Shown here: one piece after another, positions 1 to 5,914 of the stretch | How positions within the stretch are numbered: position 1 is the first letter of the stretch | How the letters are laid out: every line of letters begins with the position of its first letter | DNA from: Acidimicrobiaceae bacterium | GTDB taxonomy: Bacteria > Actinomycetota > Acidimicrobiia > Acidimicrobiales > RAAP-2 | Assembly: GCA_003133005.1 (NCBI GenBank) | Contig: PKZI01000174.1 | Span: 1-9,559, forward strand | Direction of reading: 5' to 3' | Length of the DNA stretch: 9,559 bases | The notes under the pieces: model-generated | The model's input: the letters and a program-made list of their open reading frames with translations, nothing else | Told to the model about the DNA's origin: nothing | Databases searched by the model: none | Position numbers and translations under genes: made by a program

Positions 1-403
1 TGAGACCCGCGTTGTTCGCGTAAACCGCGAGGTTCTCCAAACTCGCCGCCACCGCCGCCACCGCGAGGTCACCCTTCAGGCCAGCCGGGGGAAACGCCGC
101 TGACGTTAGCGATGAGTGCGGTGACGGCTTTTGGGACGTCGCCGCTCCCGCGAGCACTGGGCCCAAGCCCACGCTTAACAACGCGCCCCCCGCGACGGCG
201 CCACTGGCGCCTAGGAGAAAGGTGCGTCGACTCGTAGAGTGGGGCGAGCGCGCAACTTCGAGATTGTCGATCATGTTCGACACGCCCTCCCACATCGAGG
301 GCATTCCCACGTCGTAGTGAAGTTCGTCGAGCTCATTGGTCATCGCCACGAGTTCACTCTCAGTTCCTACGAATCCCTGCTTTTCGGTGTTGTTCTTTTT
401 CAC
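1..403 (-). CDS. Ferritin-like protein with Tat-type signal, partial (3' end beyond window)
   Basis: The reading frame opens at GTG 403 and leaves the window at base 1, giving 134 residues. A 58-residue polar N-region leads to a twin-arginine motif, SRRTFLLG (Arg59-Arg60), followed by an Ala/Gly/Leu-rich hydrophobic stretch (about 62-88). This suggests a Tat-exported or membrane-anchored folded protein. After a Pro/Ser-rich linker comes SLENLAVYANNAG (about 121-133), which closely matches the first ferritin helix of the neighbouring protein (SIENLAVATYKTA). The Glu would be a first metal ligand. The start is set by the GTGA overlap with the upstream gene's stop (bases 400-403) and by an AAGGAG ribosome site 7 nt before the GTG. 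Family assignment to ferritin-like (PF13668 type) rests on this short match and on the paralogue. The remaining three helices lie outside the window. Substrate and iron binding are unproven. Confidence 0.75.
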   Translation of the reverse strand, partial: MKKNNTEKQGFVGTESELVAMTNELDELHYDVGMPSMWEGVSNMIDNLEVARSPHSTSRRTFLLGASGAVAGGALLSVGLGPVLAGAATSQKPSPHSSLTSAAFPPAGLKGDLAVAAVAASLENLAVYANNAGL

Positions 404-1260
404 TTCACGGCTCCTTGGCTGGCTGGTGCTGCACTGTTGGTCTTGTAGAACGCATTGGGGAATCCGACGCTGCCGGCGGCGGCGGGCAGTGAAGCCGCGG
501 TGCCGGGAGCAAGGGAGATGAGCTGCGGTGCGCCGGCCTTGAGCAAGGCCTGTACCGCGAGCAAGACCGCGACGTGCTGCGCCTCGACGCCCATGATGCT
601 CGCGAAGAGCCCCTTGTTCGACGACGACTTCACGAGGACGGTGTCCTTGACGTAGGTCTCGGCGGCGATGTTCTCGAGCTCGAGCGCGAGTCCGACGACG
701 CCGAGTGTTCCTTGGGCCGCGCTCGCGCCCGAAAGACTGGCGACGGCCTTATTGACGACGGGAACGAAGGCGGGGTCGGGCTTGGTCTGGCTCTTGCCGC
801 CCAGTGCTCGCGCGGCGGCGTTGAACGCGTCGGCGTGTTGGGCGTGCTGGTTCATGGTGACGCGCGCGAACTTGTTCACCACCGCGTTCGCGGACGAGCT
901 ACCGATGTAGGGCAGCGTTAGCGCCGTCTTGTACGTGGCGACCGCGAGGTTCTCGATCGACGCGGCGGTCTGGAGTATTTGGATGTCCTGGGAACTCGCG
1001 GCCGATGCGGCGGACGCGAGCACGCCGACGAGCGTGAGACCTCCGGCGGCGGCGAGCAGTGGTGCGCCCGCCAAACTTGAGAAGACACTTTCTTTGTGTC
1101 CCTCGTGGAAGTTGACGCTCTCACGTACGTCTGGCGATTCAGCCTCGTGGTGAACTTCAACGAGTTCGTTGAGCGTGTCACGAGTCGAGCGCAGTGCGTC
1201 CGCTTGTAGGTCTTGGGATTCGTCGAGCAACTCATTGAGCGCTCTCGGATCTACATTCAT
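400..1260 (-). CDS. Ferritin-like domain protein with N-terminal membrane anchor
   Basis: This 286-aa protein has a polar, acidic, probably helical N-terminus (1-57), one hydrophobic segment (about 61-88) and an extracytoplasmic ferritin-like four-helix region (about 92-242). Candidate metal ligands by helix are Glu103 (IENLA), His139 and His142 (NQHAQH), Glu196 and Glu201 (ELENIAAET), and Glu226 with His229 (EAQH). The first half of the pair in helix 2 is Gln/His rather than the classical Glu-x-x-His. The C-terminus is a low-complexity Ala/Ser/Pro tail. Unlike its partner gene, the segment before the hydrophobic stretch reads HKES, with no twin arginine, so it may be a plain signal anchor. 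ATG 1260 has a strong AAGGAGGA site 4 nt upstream. It is the first gene of a two-gene operon and probably a target of the divergent sigma factor. The family is likely PF13668-type ferritin-like. The function is unknown, and iron storage is not established. Confidence 0.8.
   Translation of the reverse strand: MNVDPRALNELLDESQDLQADALRSTRDTLNELVEVHHEAESPDVRESVNFHEGHKESVFSSLAGAPLLAAAGGLTLVGVLASAASAASSQDIQILQTAASIENLAVATYKTALTLPYIGSSSANAVVNKFARVTMNQHAQHADAFNAAARALGGKSQTKPDPAFVPVVNKAVASLSGASAAQGTLGVVGLALELENIAAETYVKDTVLVKSSSNKGLFASIMGVEAQHVAVLLAVQALLKAGAPQLISLAPGTAASLPAAAGSVGFPNAFYKTNSAAPASQGAVK
411..416 (-). promoter_or_regulatory. Ribosome binding site AAGGAG deciding the GTG 403 start
   Basis: On the minus strand AAGGAG lies 7 nt before GTG 403, inside the last codons of the upstream ferritin-like gene. 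Together with the GTGA overlap it supports GTG 403 over the later in-frame ATG codons of the distal gene. Confidence 0.6.
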
Positions 1261-1288
1261 GGTGTCCTCCTTGAGTGGTTCTGTCTCT

Positions 1289-1315
1289 ATTCGGTGTGTC
1301 TTGATAGTCGGATGA
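1289..1315 (-). promoter_or_regulatory. SigK-like promoter for the ferritin-like operon
   Basis: Read on the minus strand, TCATCC (1315-1310) is separated by 15 nt from CCGAAT (1294-1289). This is very close to the mycobacterial SigK consensus as I remember it (CCATCC-N16/17-CCGAAT). It would start transcription near base 1282, giving a leader of about 22 nt that includes the strong ribosome site before ATG 1260. The gene for a SigK-like ECF factor is divergently adjacent. The assignment is by motif only. Confidence 0.6.
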
Positions 1316-1320
1316 GAAAT

Positions 1321-1336
1321 TTCGAAAATTTTCGAA
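1321..1336. promoter_or_regulatory. Perfect 16-bp palindrome, candidate operator
   Basis: TTCGAAAATTTTCGAA is a perfect inverted repeat. It also forms part of a 10-bp-spaced direct repeat of TTTCGAA (1320-1326 and 1330-1336). It lies 5 bp upstream of the -35 element of the ferritin-like operon, about -39 to -54 from the inferred start, a position suited to an activator or a second regulator. It is much more AT-rich than its surroundings. The binding protein is unknown. Confidence 0.45.
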
Positions 1337-1404
1337 TCCTTTGATCACCACGGGTGGGAGGAACGGGCCTGAACCCTTAGTACAATTGGAAAATACCTAC
1401 AGGG

Positions 1405-1432
1405 ACATCCGAATATGGCGCTGGCAACGAAT
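1405..1432 (+). promoter_or_regulatory. SigK-like autoregulatory promoter for the sigma/anti-sigma operon
   Basis: ACATCC (1405-1410) and ACGAAT (1427-1432) are 16 nt apart. They match the opposing ferritin promoter (TCATCC-N15-CCGAAT) in both boxes. Transcription would begin near base 1439, at or just before the GTG start codon at 1441, so the mRNA would be leaderless. No Shine-Dalgarno sequence is visible upstream of the GTG, which fits. This suggests positive autoregulation by the encoded sigma factor. An overlapping CCGAAT at 1409-1414 exists but has no -35 box at the right distance. Confidence 0.5.
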
Positions 1433-1440
1433 AGATAAAT

Positions 1441-2016
1441 GTGCAGGACATCAGCGAAGCCAGTGACGCCCAGTTAGTCACGTCGATAGGTCGTTACAGT
1501 GAGGTGGCGCTCGCCGAGGTGTATCGACGACACGGCGGCGCGGTCTACGGACTCGCGCGACGCGTCCTTAATAATTCCGCCGAGGCTGAGGATGTCACCC
1601 AGGAGGTGTTTCTTCGTCTCTGGAATCAGCCTGATCGTTTCGATCCCTTGAGGGGCACGTTGCGTTCCTTTCTCCTTGCGCAATCGCATGCTCGTGCGGT
1701 TGACGCAATCCGTTCACTCAACGCGCGCCGAGCTCGCGAAATGAAAGACGCCGTGAAAGTTGCCCGCGGTTCGTACGACATGCAGCACGAAGTGTGGGAT
1801 CTTTCACTCGCGGATAAAGTGACCCGAGCACTGGAGGAACTACCCGAAGAGGAACGCCGCGTCATCCAACTGGCGTATTTCGAGGGTTATACCTACGTGA
1901 AGGTGGCCGAAATCCTCAATCAGCCTGAAGGGACCGTGAAGAGTCGAATTCGTACCGGCATGCGTAGGATGCGAAGTGTCCTCAACGAAGCCGGTGTGCA
2001 GGGGGCAGAGACATGA
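1441..2016 (+). CDS. sigK: ECF RNA polymerase sigma factor, SigK-like
   Basis: This 191-aa protein is a group 4 (ECF) sigma factor. Sigma region 2 spans about 24-95, with YRRHGGAVYGLARRV, the acidic AEDVTQEVFLRLW segment and a SHARAVDAIR helix for -10 recognition. Region 4 spans about 125-182, with LEELPEEERRVIQLAYFEGYTY and the helix-turn-helix AEILNQPEGTVKSRIRTGMRRMR, which contacts the -35 box. Length and residues match the SigK/ECF19-type factors that pair with RskA anti-sigma factors. GTG 1441 is the earliest possible start because an in-frame TAG sits at 1432-1434. There is no ribosome site, so translation is probably leaderless. The stop overlaps the next gene's ATG (ATGA, 2013-2016), indicating coupled synthesis with its anti-sigma factor. 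The ECF assignment is certain. The SigK subgroup rests on the partner type and the promoter motif. Confidence 0.88.
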   Translation: MQDISEASDAQLVTSIGRYSEVALAEVYRRHGGAVYGLARRVLNNSAEAEDVTQEVFLRLWNQPDRFDPLRGTLRSFLLAQSHARAVDAIRSLNARRAREMKDAVKVARGSYDMQHEVWDLSLADKVTRALEELPEEERRVIQLAYFEGYTYVKVAEILNQPEGTVKSRIRTGMRRMRSVLNEAGVQGAET

Positions 2017-2780
2017 ATCACCTAGAAGCCAATGAACTACTGGCCGCGCTTTCACTCGATGCCGTCGATGAACGAGAGCGTGAAGAAATTGAAGCGCACG
2101 TGAGCGAATGTCCGAAGTGCCGAAGCGAACTCGATGGCTACATGGACGTCGCGACAGCGTTGGGCAATTCAGTGGAACCAATACCCGAGGGGCTCTGGAA
2201 CAGCATCAGTTCGCACATCTACGACGCGGACGATGGTTCAGAGCCTTCGCCCTCGATTGTGACAGGAATTGTGCCCATCGAAGTGGCGGCCTTTCGACGC
2301 CGTCGGGCTCGAATTTCAACGAAGCCCTTGCTTGCGACGATGGGGACCGTGGCGGCGGCGATCATCGTGGTTCTCGCGGTAAGTCTTTCGGACGCCTCGA
2401 GTCACGTGTCGAACCTCCAGCGCCAATTGGCGAGTAGCAATTACATCGTCACTGCGGCGCTGTCGACTCCGGGTCACACTTTGGTCGATCTTGAGAGCTC
2501 GTCCAAGCAAGACGTGGCGCAGTTCGTGTTGTTACCGGACGGACGCGGCTATCTCGTCAGTTCGGAACTTCCCGCGTTGTCGTCGGATCGGACGTATCAG
2601 TTGTGGGGACTGATTAATGGCACGCCGATTTCCATTGGTCTCATGGGTGCGAATCCGTCGAAGGTGACCTTCACGGTCTCAGGCGCGAAGCCGTCGGTAC
2701 TTGGCGTCACCGTTGAGCCGTCGGGTGGTTCGCCGACACCGACCAACGCCATGGTCGCTTCGGGCACATTCGCGGACTAA
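2013..2780 (+). CDS. rskA: Membrane-anchored anti-sigma factor, RskA type
   Basis: This 255-aa protein should bind and inactivate the sigma factor encoded just upstream. Residues 1-70 form a cytoplasmic anti-sigma domain with the zinc-binding motif His29-x3-Cys33-x2-Cys36 (ZAS type). A basic RRRR patch (95-98) precedes one membrane helix (about 106-125), and a short helical linker (SHVSNLQRQLASS) follows. The extracytoplasmic part (about 140-252) matches the RskA C-terminal domain: DLESSSKQ, FVLLPDGRGYLVSSELPALSSDRTYQLWG, ISIGLM and VTVEPSGGSPTPTNAMVASG. In this family, stepwise membrane proteolysis frees the sigma factor, and the redox or other signal varies. The ATG overlaps the sigma stop and has a GGGGG-containing ribosome site about 8 nt upstream. 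The gene ends in an inverted repeat shared with the convergent gene. Confidence 0.88.
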   Translation: MNHLEANELLAALSLDAVDEREREEIEAHVSECPKCRSELDGYMDVATALGNSVEPIPEGLWNSISSHIYDADDGSEPSPSIVTGIVPIEVAAFRRRRARISTKPLLATMGTVAAAIIVVLAVSLSDASSHVSNLQRQLASSNYIVTAALSTPGHTLVDLESSSKQDVAQFVLLPDGRGYLVSSELPALSSDRTYQLWGLINGTPISIGLMGANPSKVTFTVSGAKPSVLGVTVEPSGGSPTPTNAMVASGTFAD

Positions 2781-2823
2781 CGATCCTGCGGCCCTGATAA
2801 CTACGTCGCGATCGTTAGTTCGC
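2772..2823. terminator. Inverted repeat between convergent genes, possible bidirectional terminator
   Basis: Bases 2772-2785 and 2810-2823 are complementary over 14 bp with one mismatch (2775/2820). The inner 10 bp, ACTAACGATC, is perfect, and the loop is 24 nt. Each arm contains the TAA stop codon of one of the two convergent genes. A stem in this position would end both transcripts, but neither strand has a clear U-tract, so it is not a textbook intrinsic terminator. Confidence 0.5.
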
Positions 2824-3312
2824 TGTGCGTCCGTCGAGAAATATGACGATCGACGCGAGAAGCAGAACGACGAGGGCGGCGATCTCGAGCACGAAGGCCG
2901 ACTTCGCGTACGGCGCGAGCCACGAGTCCTGGAAACCGAAGAGCCCCTGTGTCACCGACAGGAGAAACCCCACGAGTGTCGAGGCGACGAAGCCCGTGGC
3001 GACGAGAGCGATCCAAAGTTCACGCACGCTGACAAGCGCGAGAGCGATCAGAATGCCTGAGATCCACTGAAGGAGAAAGAGCCACCCAATGGTGGGGATG
3101 TGTCGGTAACCTTCGGCATCCCAAAGGTGAAAGTGGATGTAACTCGAACCGAGGAGCAAGAGCGCTCCAAGAAGAAGCAAAATAAGAGAGCGGGCGCCTC
3201 GGCGCGTCGTAACGCTCCTGCGCAACAGGCTGACGAAAGAACTCATGCTTCTCATACGTTGCCATAGTGGCACCGGATGGAATCGCGGGTCGCCTTTTTG
3301 GTCACGAGTCAT
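2815..3312 (-). CDS. Conserved-looking four-helix membrane protein of unknown function
   Basis: This frame encodes up to 165 residues with a basic N-terminus (RRSVTTRRGAR) and four strongly hydrophobic segments at about 42-58, 74-95, 99-121 and 139-159. Between helices 1 and 2 lies SYIHFHLWDAEGYRHIPTIG, with three histidines (60, 62, 71) and acidic residues near a membrane face. The loop after helix 3, QGLFGFQDSWLAPYAK, is rich in Gly and aromatics. The pattern resembles small actinobacterial integral membrane proteins that I cannot name. ATG 3312 has no ribosome site. Met20 (base 3255) or Met23 (base 3246) are plausible later starts, because the first 20 residues look unlike a membrane protein N-terminus. 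It is convergent with the anti-sigma gene and divergent from the ATP-grasp operon, and there is no evidence that it works with either. Confidence 0.65.
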   Translation of the reverse strand: MTRDQKGDPRFHPVPLWQRMRSMSSFVSLLRRSVTTRRGARSLILLLLGALLLLGSSYIHFHLWDAEGYRHIPTIGWLFLLQWISGILIALALVSVRELWIALVATGFVASTLVGFLLSVTQGLFGFQDSWLAPYAKSAFVLEIAALVVLLLASIVIFLDGRTAN

Positions 3313-3410
3313 AGAACGTAGACGCGCGTTGGTGGATGCGACCGTGAAGCGTCATTTTCAAAAGCCACCGAATTACTTGAAATGTTCTAGAAACACTAAA
3401 AAAGGTACCG
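3313..3410. other. Divergent spacer, no convincing promoter
   Basis: This 98-base, relatively AT-rich spacer separates the membrane protein gene from the ATP-grasp operon and should hold promoters in both directions. The visible elements are an 8-bp palindrome TTCTAGAA (3385-3392), an AAAGG ribosome site (3401-3405) 5 nt before TTG 3411, and an isolated CCGAAT (3368-3373) without a matching -35 box. I cannot place a -10/-35 pair with confidence. Confidence 0.3.
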
Positions 3411-4961
3411 TTGAGTATGGGACCCCCACACGTGGACATTGATCCCAAACTGGCGTGGGACGAGGTATTTAGTTCCCCCGGCAAACCGCGAGCGATTTAC
3501 CGCAGCGTGGTCGACGAGATCGGTCGCTACGGCGAGGGCGAACTGCAAACGCGATTTGAGCAACTCGGTCGCACGTTTCGCGAGCGGGGCGTCACTTTCG
3601 CGCACGACGGCGAGGAACGACCGTTCCCGCTGGACTTGATCCCTCGGATCATCAGCGCGGTCGAGTGGGATACGCTCGCGAGCGGCATTCGCCAGCGCGT
3701 CCTCGCTCTCGAGGACTTTCTTAGCGACGTGTACCAAAACGGTGTCTGTTTCGACGATGGCGTTATACCGCGCAGTCTGATTACGTCCAGCCAACACTTC
3801 TGCCGTGAGGCGGTGGGCATCGTTCCCTCACACTCGGCCAGGATCACCGTTTCGGGCGTCGACCTCATACGTGACGAACGCGGTAACTTCCGGGTACTCG
3901 AGGACAACCTACGTATTCCTTCTGGTGTGTCGTACGTCATCGAGAACCGTCGGGCCATGACCCAGAGCTTCGGTTCACTTTTTTCGAATCAGCGCGTTCA
4001 CCCGGTCGACGAGTATCCGCAGCGATTGCTGGCCGCTTTACGCCATGCGGCCCCCGAAGGCGTGCGCGACCCGACCGTCGTGGTGTTGACGCCCGGCGTG
4101 CACAACGCCGCCTATTTCGAACACGTGCTCCTCGCGCGACTCATGGGTGTCGAACTCGTCGAAGGTAGTGACCTCGTGACCGTGGGCAATAGGGTCCTGC
4201 TTCGTACGACCGAAGGCGAACGCCCGGTGCACGTGATCTACCGGCGCGTCGACGACGAATGGCTCGACCCCGTGCATTTTCGCCCTGATTCGCTCATTGG
4301 TGTCGCGGGTGTCGTGAACGCCGCTCGTTCGGGTACCGTCACCATTGCGAACGCGCTCGGCAATGGCGTCGCCGACGACAAACTCATCTACACCTTTGTG
4401 CCGGACCTCATTCGTTACTACCGAAACGAGGAGCCAATTCTCAAGAACGTCGAGAGCTATCGACTCGACGATCCCGAGGTGTTCCACGAGATCATTGGTC
4501 GACTCGGTGACTTCGTCGTCAAACCCGTCGATGGTTCGGGAGGCAAGGGCATCGTCATTGGACCGCACGCCGATGAAGAGACGCTCGTGAGCCTTCGAAA
4601 GGAAGTCGAGGCGAATCCTCGAGGTTTCATCGCGCAGCGTCCCGTCGCACTCTCAACACTGCCGACGTACGTCGACGGCAAGTTGGCGCCGCGTCACGTT
4701 GACCTTCGACCTTTTGCGATCAATGACGGTCGGGATGTGTGGGTTCTGCCCGGTGGTCTTACGCGCGTTGCGCTGCCCGAAGGGGCACTCGTCGTGAATT
4801 CGAGCCAAGGTGGAGGATCCAAGGACACCTGGGTACTCGCGAGTCCCGAGACCTTCGAGGCCGCTCTCGAGGAGTACACGAACGGTCGGATACTTCGACC
4901 CTTCACGAACGCCGCTCCGCGTCAAGCCCACCCCAGTCACCCGAACCAGGGAGAGCAGTGA
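3411..4961 (+). CDS. Circularly permuted ATP-grasp protein (predicted peptide/amide ligase)
   Basis: This 516-aa protein belongs to the circularly permuted ATP-grasp family (CP_ATPgrasp, COG2308 type) and resembles mycobacterial Rv2411c. Recognisable blocks are ERPFPLDLIPRIISAVEW (69-86), REAVGIVP (132-139), DLIRDERGNFRVLEDNLRIP (151-170) with GVSYVIENRR, VVVLTPGVHNAAYFEH (223-238), IYRRVDDEWLDP (276-287), the Gly-rich nucleotide loop VVKPVDGSGGKG (369-380), PRHVDLRPFAI (427-437) and VVNSSQGGGSKDTWVL (461-476). The family is predicted to use ATP to activate a carboxylate and form an amide bond. No substrate is known. It is first in a three-gene operon, and its stop overlaps the alpha-E start. 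TTG 3411 has AAAGG 5 nt upstream. ATG 3417, two codons later, is an equally acceptable start. The last 20 residues are Pro/His/Gln-rich and probably disordered. Confidence 0.9.
   Translation: MSMGPPHVDIDPKLAWDEVFSSPGKPRAIYRSVVDEIGRYGEGELQTRFEQLGRTFRERGVTFAHDGEERPFPLDLIPRIISAVEWDTLASGIRQRVLALEDFLSDVYQNGVCFDDGVIPRSLITSSQHFCREAVGIVPSHSARITVSGVDLIRDERGNFRVLEDNLRIPSGVSYVIENRRAMTQSFGSLFSNQRVHPVDEYPQRLLAALRHAAPEGVRDPTVVVLTPGVHNAAYFEHVLLARLMGVELVEGSDLVTVGNRVLLRTTEGERPVHVIYRRVDDEWLDPVHFRPDSLIGVAGVVNAARSGTVTIANALGNGVADDKLIYTFVPDLIRYYRNEEPILKNVESYRLDDPEVFHEIIGRLGDFVVKPVDGSGGKGIVIGPHADEETLVSLRKEVEANPRGFIAQRPVALSTLPTYVDGKLAPRHVDLRPFAINDGRDVWVLPGGLTRVALPEGALVVNSSQGGGSKDTWVLASPETFEAALEEYTNGRILRPFTNAAPRQAHPSHPNQGEQ
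4948..4955 (+). promoter_or_regulatory. Ribosome binding site deciding the alpha-E start
   Basis: AGGGAG (4948-4953) lies 4 nt before GTG 4958. Together with the GTGA overlap it fixes the alpha-E start here and rules out the longer in-frame extension reaching back to 4739 inside the ATP-grasp gene. Confidence 0.6.
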
Positions 4962-5914
4962 GCGATCAGCGACTACTTTCGCGCGTTGCGGAGTCGCTCT
5001 ACTGGATAGGCCGCTACGTGGAGCGCGCCGACGGTACCGCACGCATAATCAACGCCTACATCCACCGCATCGCCGAGGATCCGTTTAATGACGCCGAAAG
5101 TGCGTGTCGCGCCCTCTTCGCCATTCTCGGCATCGAACTGGACGACGACATGCCCGCGACAACTGACGTGGTGCTCGAAGAATTGGTGTTCTCACAAGAA
5201 AGTCCCAGCGCGATCACGGGCGCGCTGCGCGCGGCGTACGAGAACGCTCGTCGGTCGAGGGAGGTCATTTCTTCTGAGATGTGGGTGTGCATCAACGGTA
5301 CGTTCGACGAGGTTAACGCCCGACATCGAACGGCGAGAAAGGTCGGCGCGGCGAGTTACTTCAAATTCGTCTCGGACCGGGCGGCCCTGTTTACTGGCCT
5401 CAGTGACGCCACCATCAGCCACGACGAGGGCTGGCACTTCTTAGTCCTGGGACGAAGCATCGAAAGAATTGACATGACCTGTCGGCTGCTCGACGCGCAA
5501 TTGGTGGGAATTGACAATTCGCCTGACTGGTTGACGCTGCTACGCGCTGCGGGTGCCATGGAATCGTATCTTCGAGAGTTCCACGGGAGCGCGACCGCAG
5601 AATCCCTCGCGTCGTTTCTACTCTTGGACCGGCTCTTTCCGCGCTCGGTCTACCACACGCTCAACGTGGCCGACAATTCCCTTGAACTTCTCACCACTAC
5701 CCACAGTCGCGGCGGCGATACTTCAAACGCACGGCGCACCATTGGCCGAGCGCGCAATCGACTGGAGTACCTGGACGTCGCGACGTTGGTCGCCGATCTG
5801 CCCGAACTCTTGGACTCCATTGAGCAAACCTGTGCGTCGGCGAATGACGAGATTACGTCGCGCTATTTTCGCCAGGTCATTGCCGAACCGTGGGCGACCG
5901 AGGCGGGCGTGTGA
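4958..5914 (+). CDS. Alpha-E domain protein
   Basis: The protein is 318 aa, the usual size for the alpha-E family (PF04168), an all-helical domain almost always encoded beside circularly permuted ATP-grasp genes (Rv2410c in M. tuberculosis). Family features are LLSRVAESLYWIGRYVERADGTARI (6-30), a central segment with ARRSREVISSEMWVCIN, a FLVLGRSIERIDMTCRLLD motif near the middle, and FLLLDRLFPRSVYHTL in the C-terminal half. The repeated (L/Y)WIGRYVERAD and LGRSIERIDMT segments look like internal duplicates carrying Arg and Glu. The biochemical role is unknown. It is thought to act with the ATP-grasp and transglutaminase partners. GTG 4958 overlaps the previous stop (GTGA) and the gene's own stop overlaps the next GTG, so all three should be translated in a coupled way. 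Confidence 0.88.
   Translation: MSDQRLLSRVAESLYWIGRYVERADGTARIINAYIHRIAEDPFNDAESACRALFAILGIELDDDMPATTDVVLEELVFSQESPSAITGALRAAYENARRSREVISSEMWVCINGTFDEVNARHRTARKVGAASYFKFVSDRAALFTGLSDATISHDEGWHFLVLGRSIERIDMTCRLLDAQLVGIDNSPDWLTLLRAAGAMESYLREFHGSATAESLASFLLLDRLFPRSVYHTLNVADNSLELLTTTHSRGGDTSNARRTIGRARNRLEYLDVATLVADLPELLDSIEQTCASANDEITSRYFRQVIAEPWATEAGV

Noticed and set aside
69..293. 74-aa minus-strand open frame
   Set aside because: It lies in a different frame from the ferritin-like protein, whose minus-strand frame from GTG 403 runs open to base 1 with a Tat motif and matches the paralogue.
1360..1386. GGAAC (1360-1364) and TACAAT (1381-1386) as another promoter for the sigma gene
   Set aside because: The two boxes belong to different promoter classes, and the paired CATCC/CGAAT elements closer to the gene explain expression better. 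It cannot be excluded as a weak vegetative promoter.
3368..3373. CCGAAT upstream of the ATP-grasp operon as a third SigK-type promoter
   Set aside because: There is no CATCC-like box 15-17 nt upstream (the bases there read around aagcgt), so a single hexamer match is not enough.
3396..3797. 133-aa minus-strand open frame over the start of the ATP-grasp gene
   Set aside because: It is antisense to conserved coding sequence, has no ribosome site or recognisable domain, and is a shadow frame.
4038..4568. 176-aa minus-strand open frame inside the ATP-grasp gene
   Set aside because: It is antisense to a well-conserved coding region and its composition (Asp/Glu/Val/His-rich, no domain) is typical of a shadow frame in GC-biased DNA.
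4739..4957. Possible N-terminal extension of the alpha-E protein
   Set aside because: The extra residues are translated from another frame of the conserved ATP-grasp 3' end. GTG 4958 has a ribosome site and gives the usual family start.
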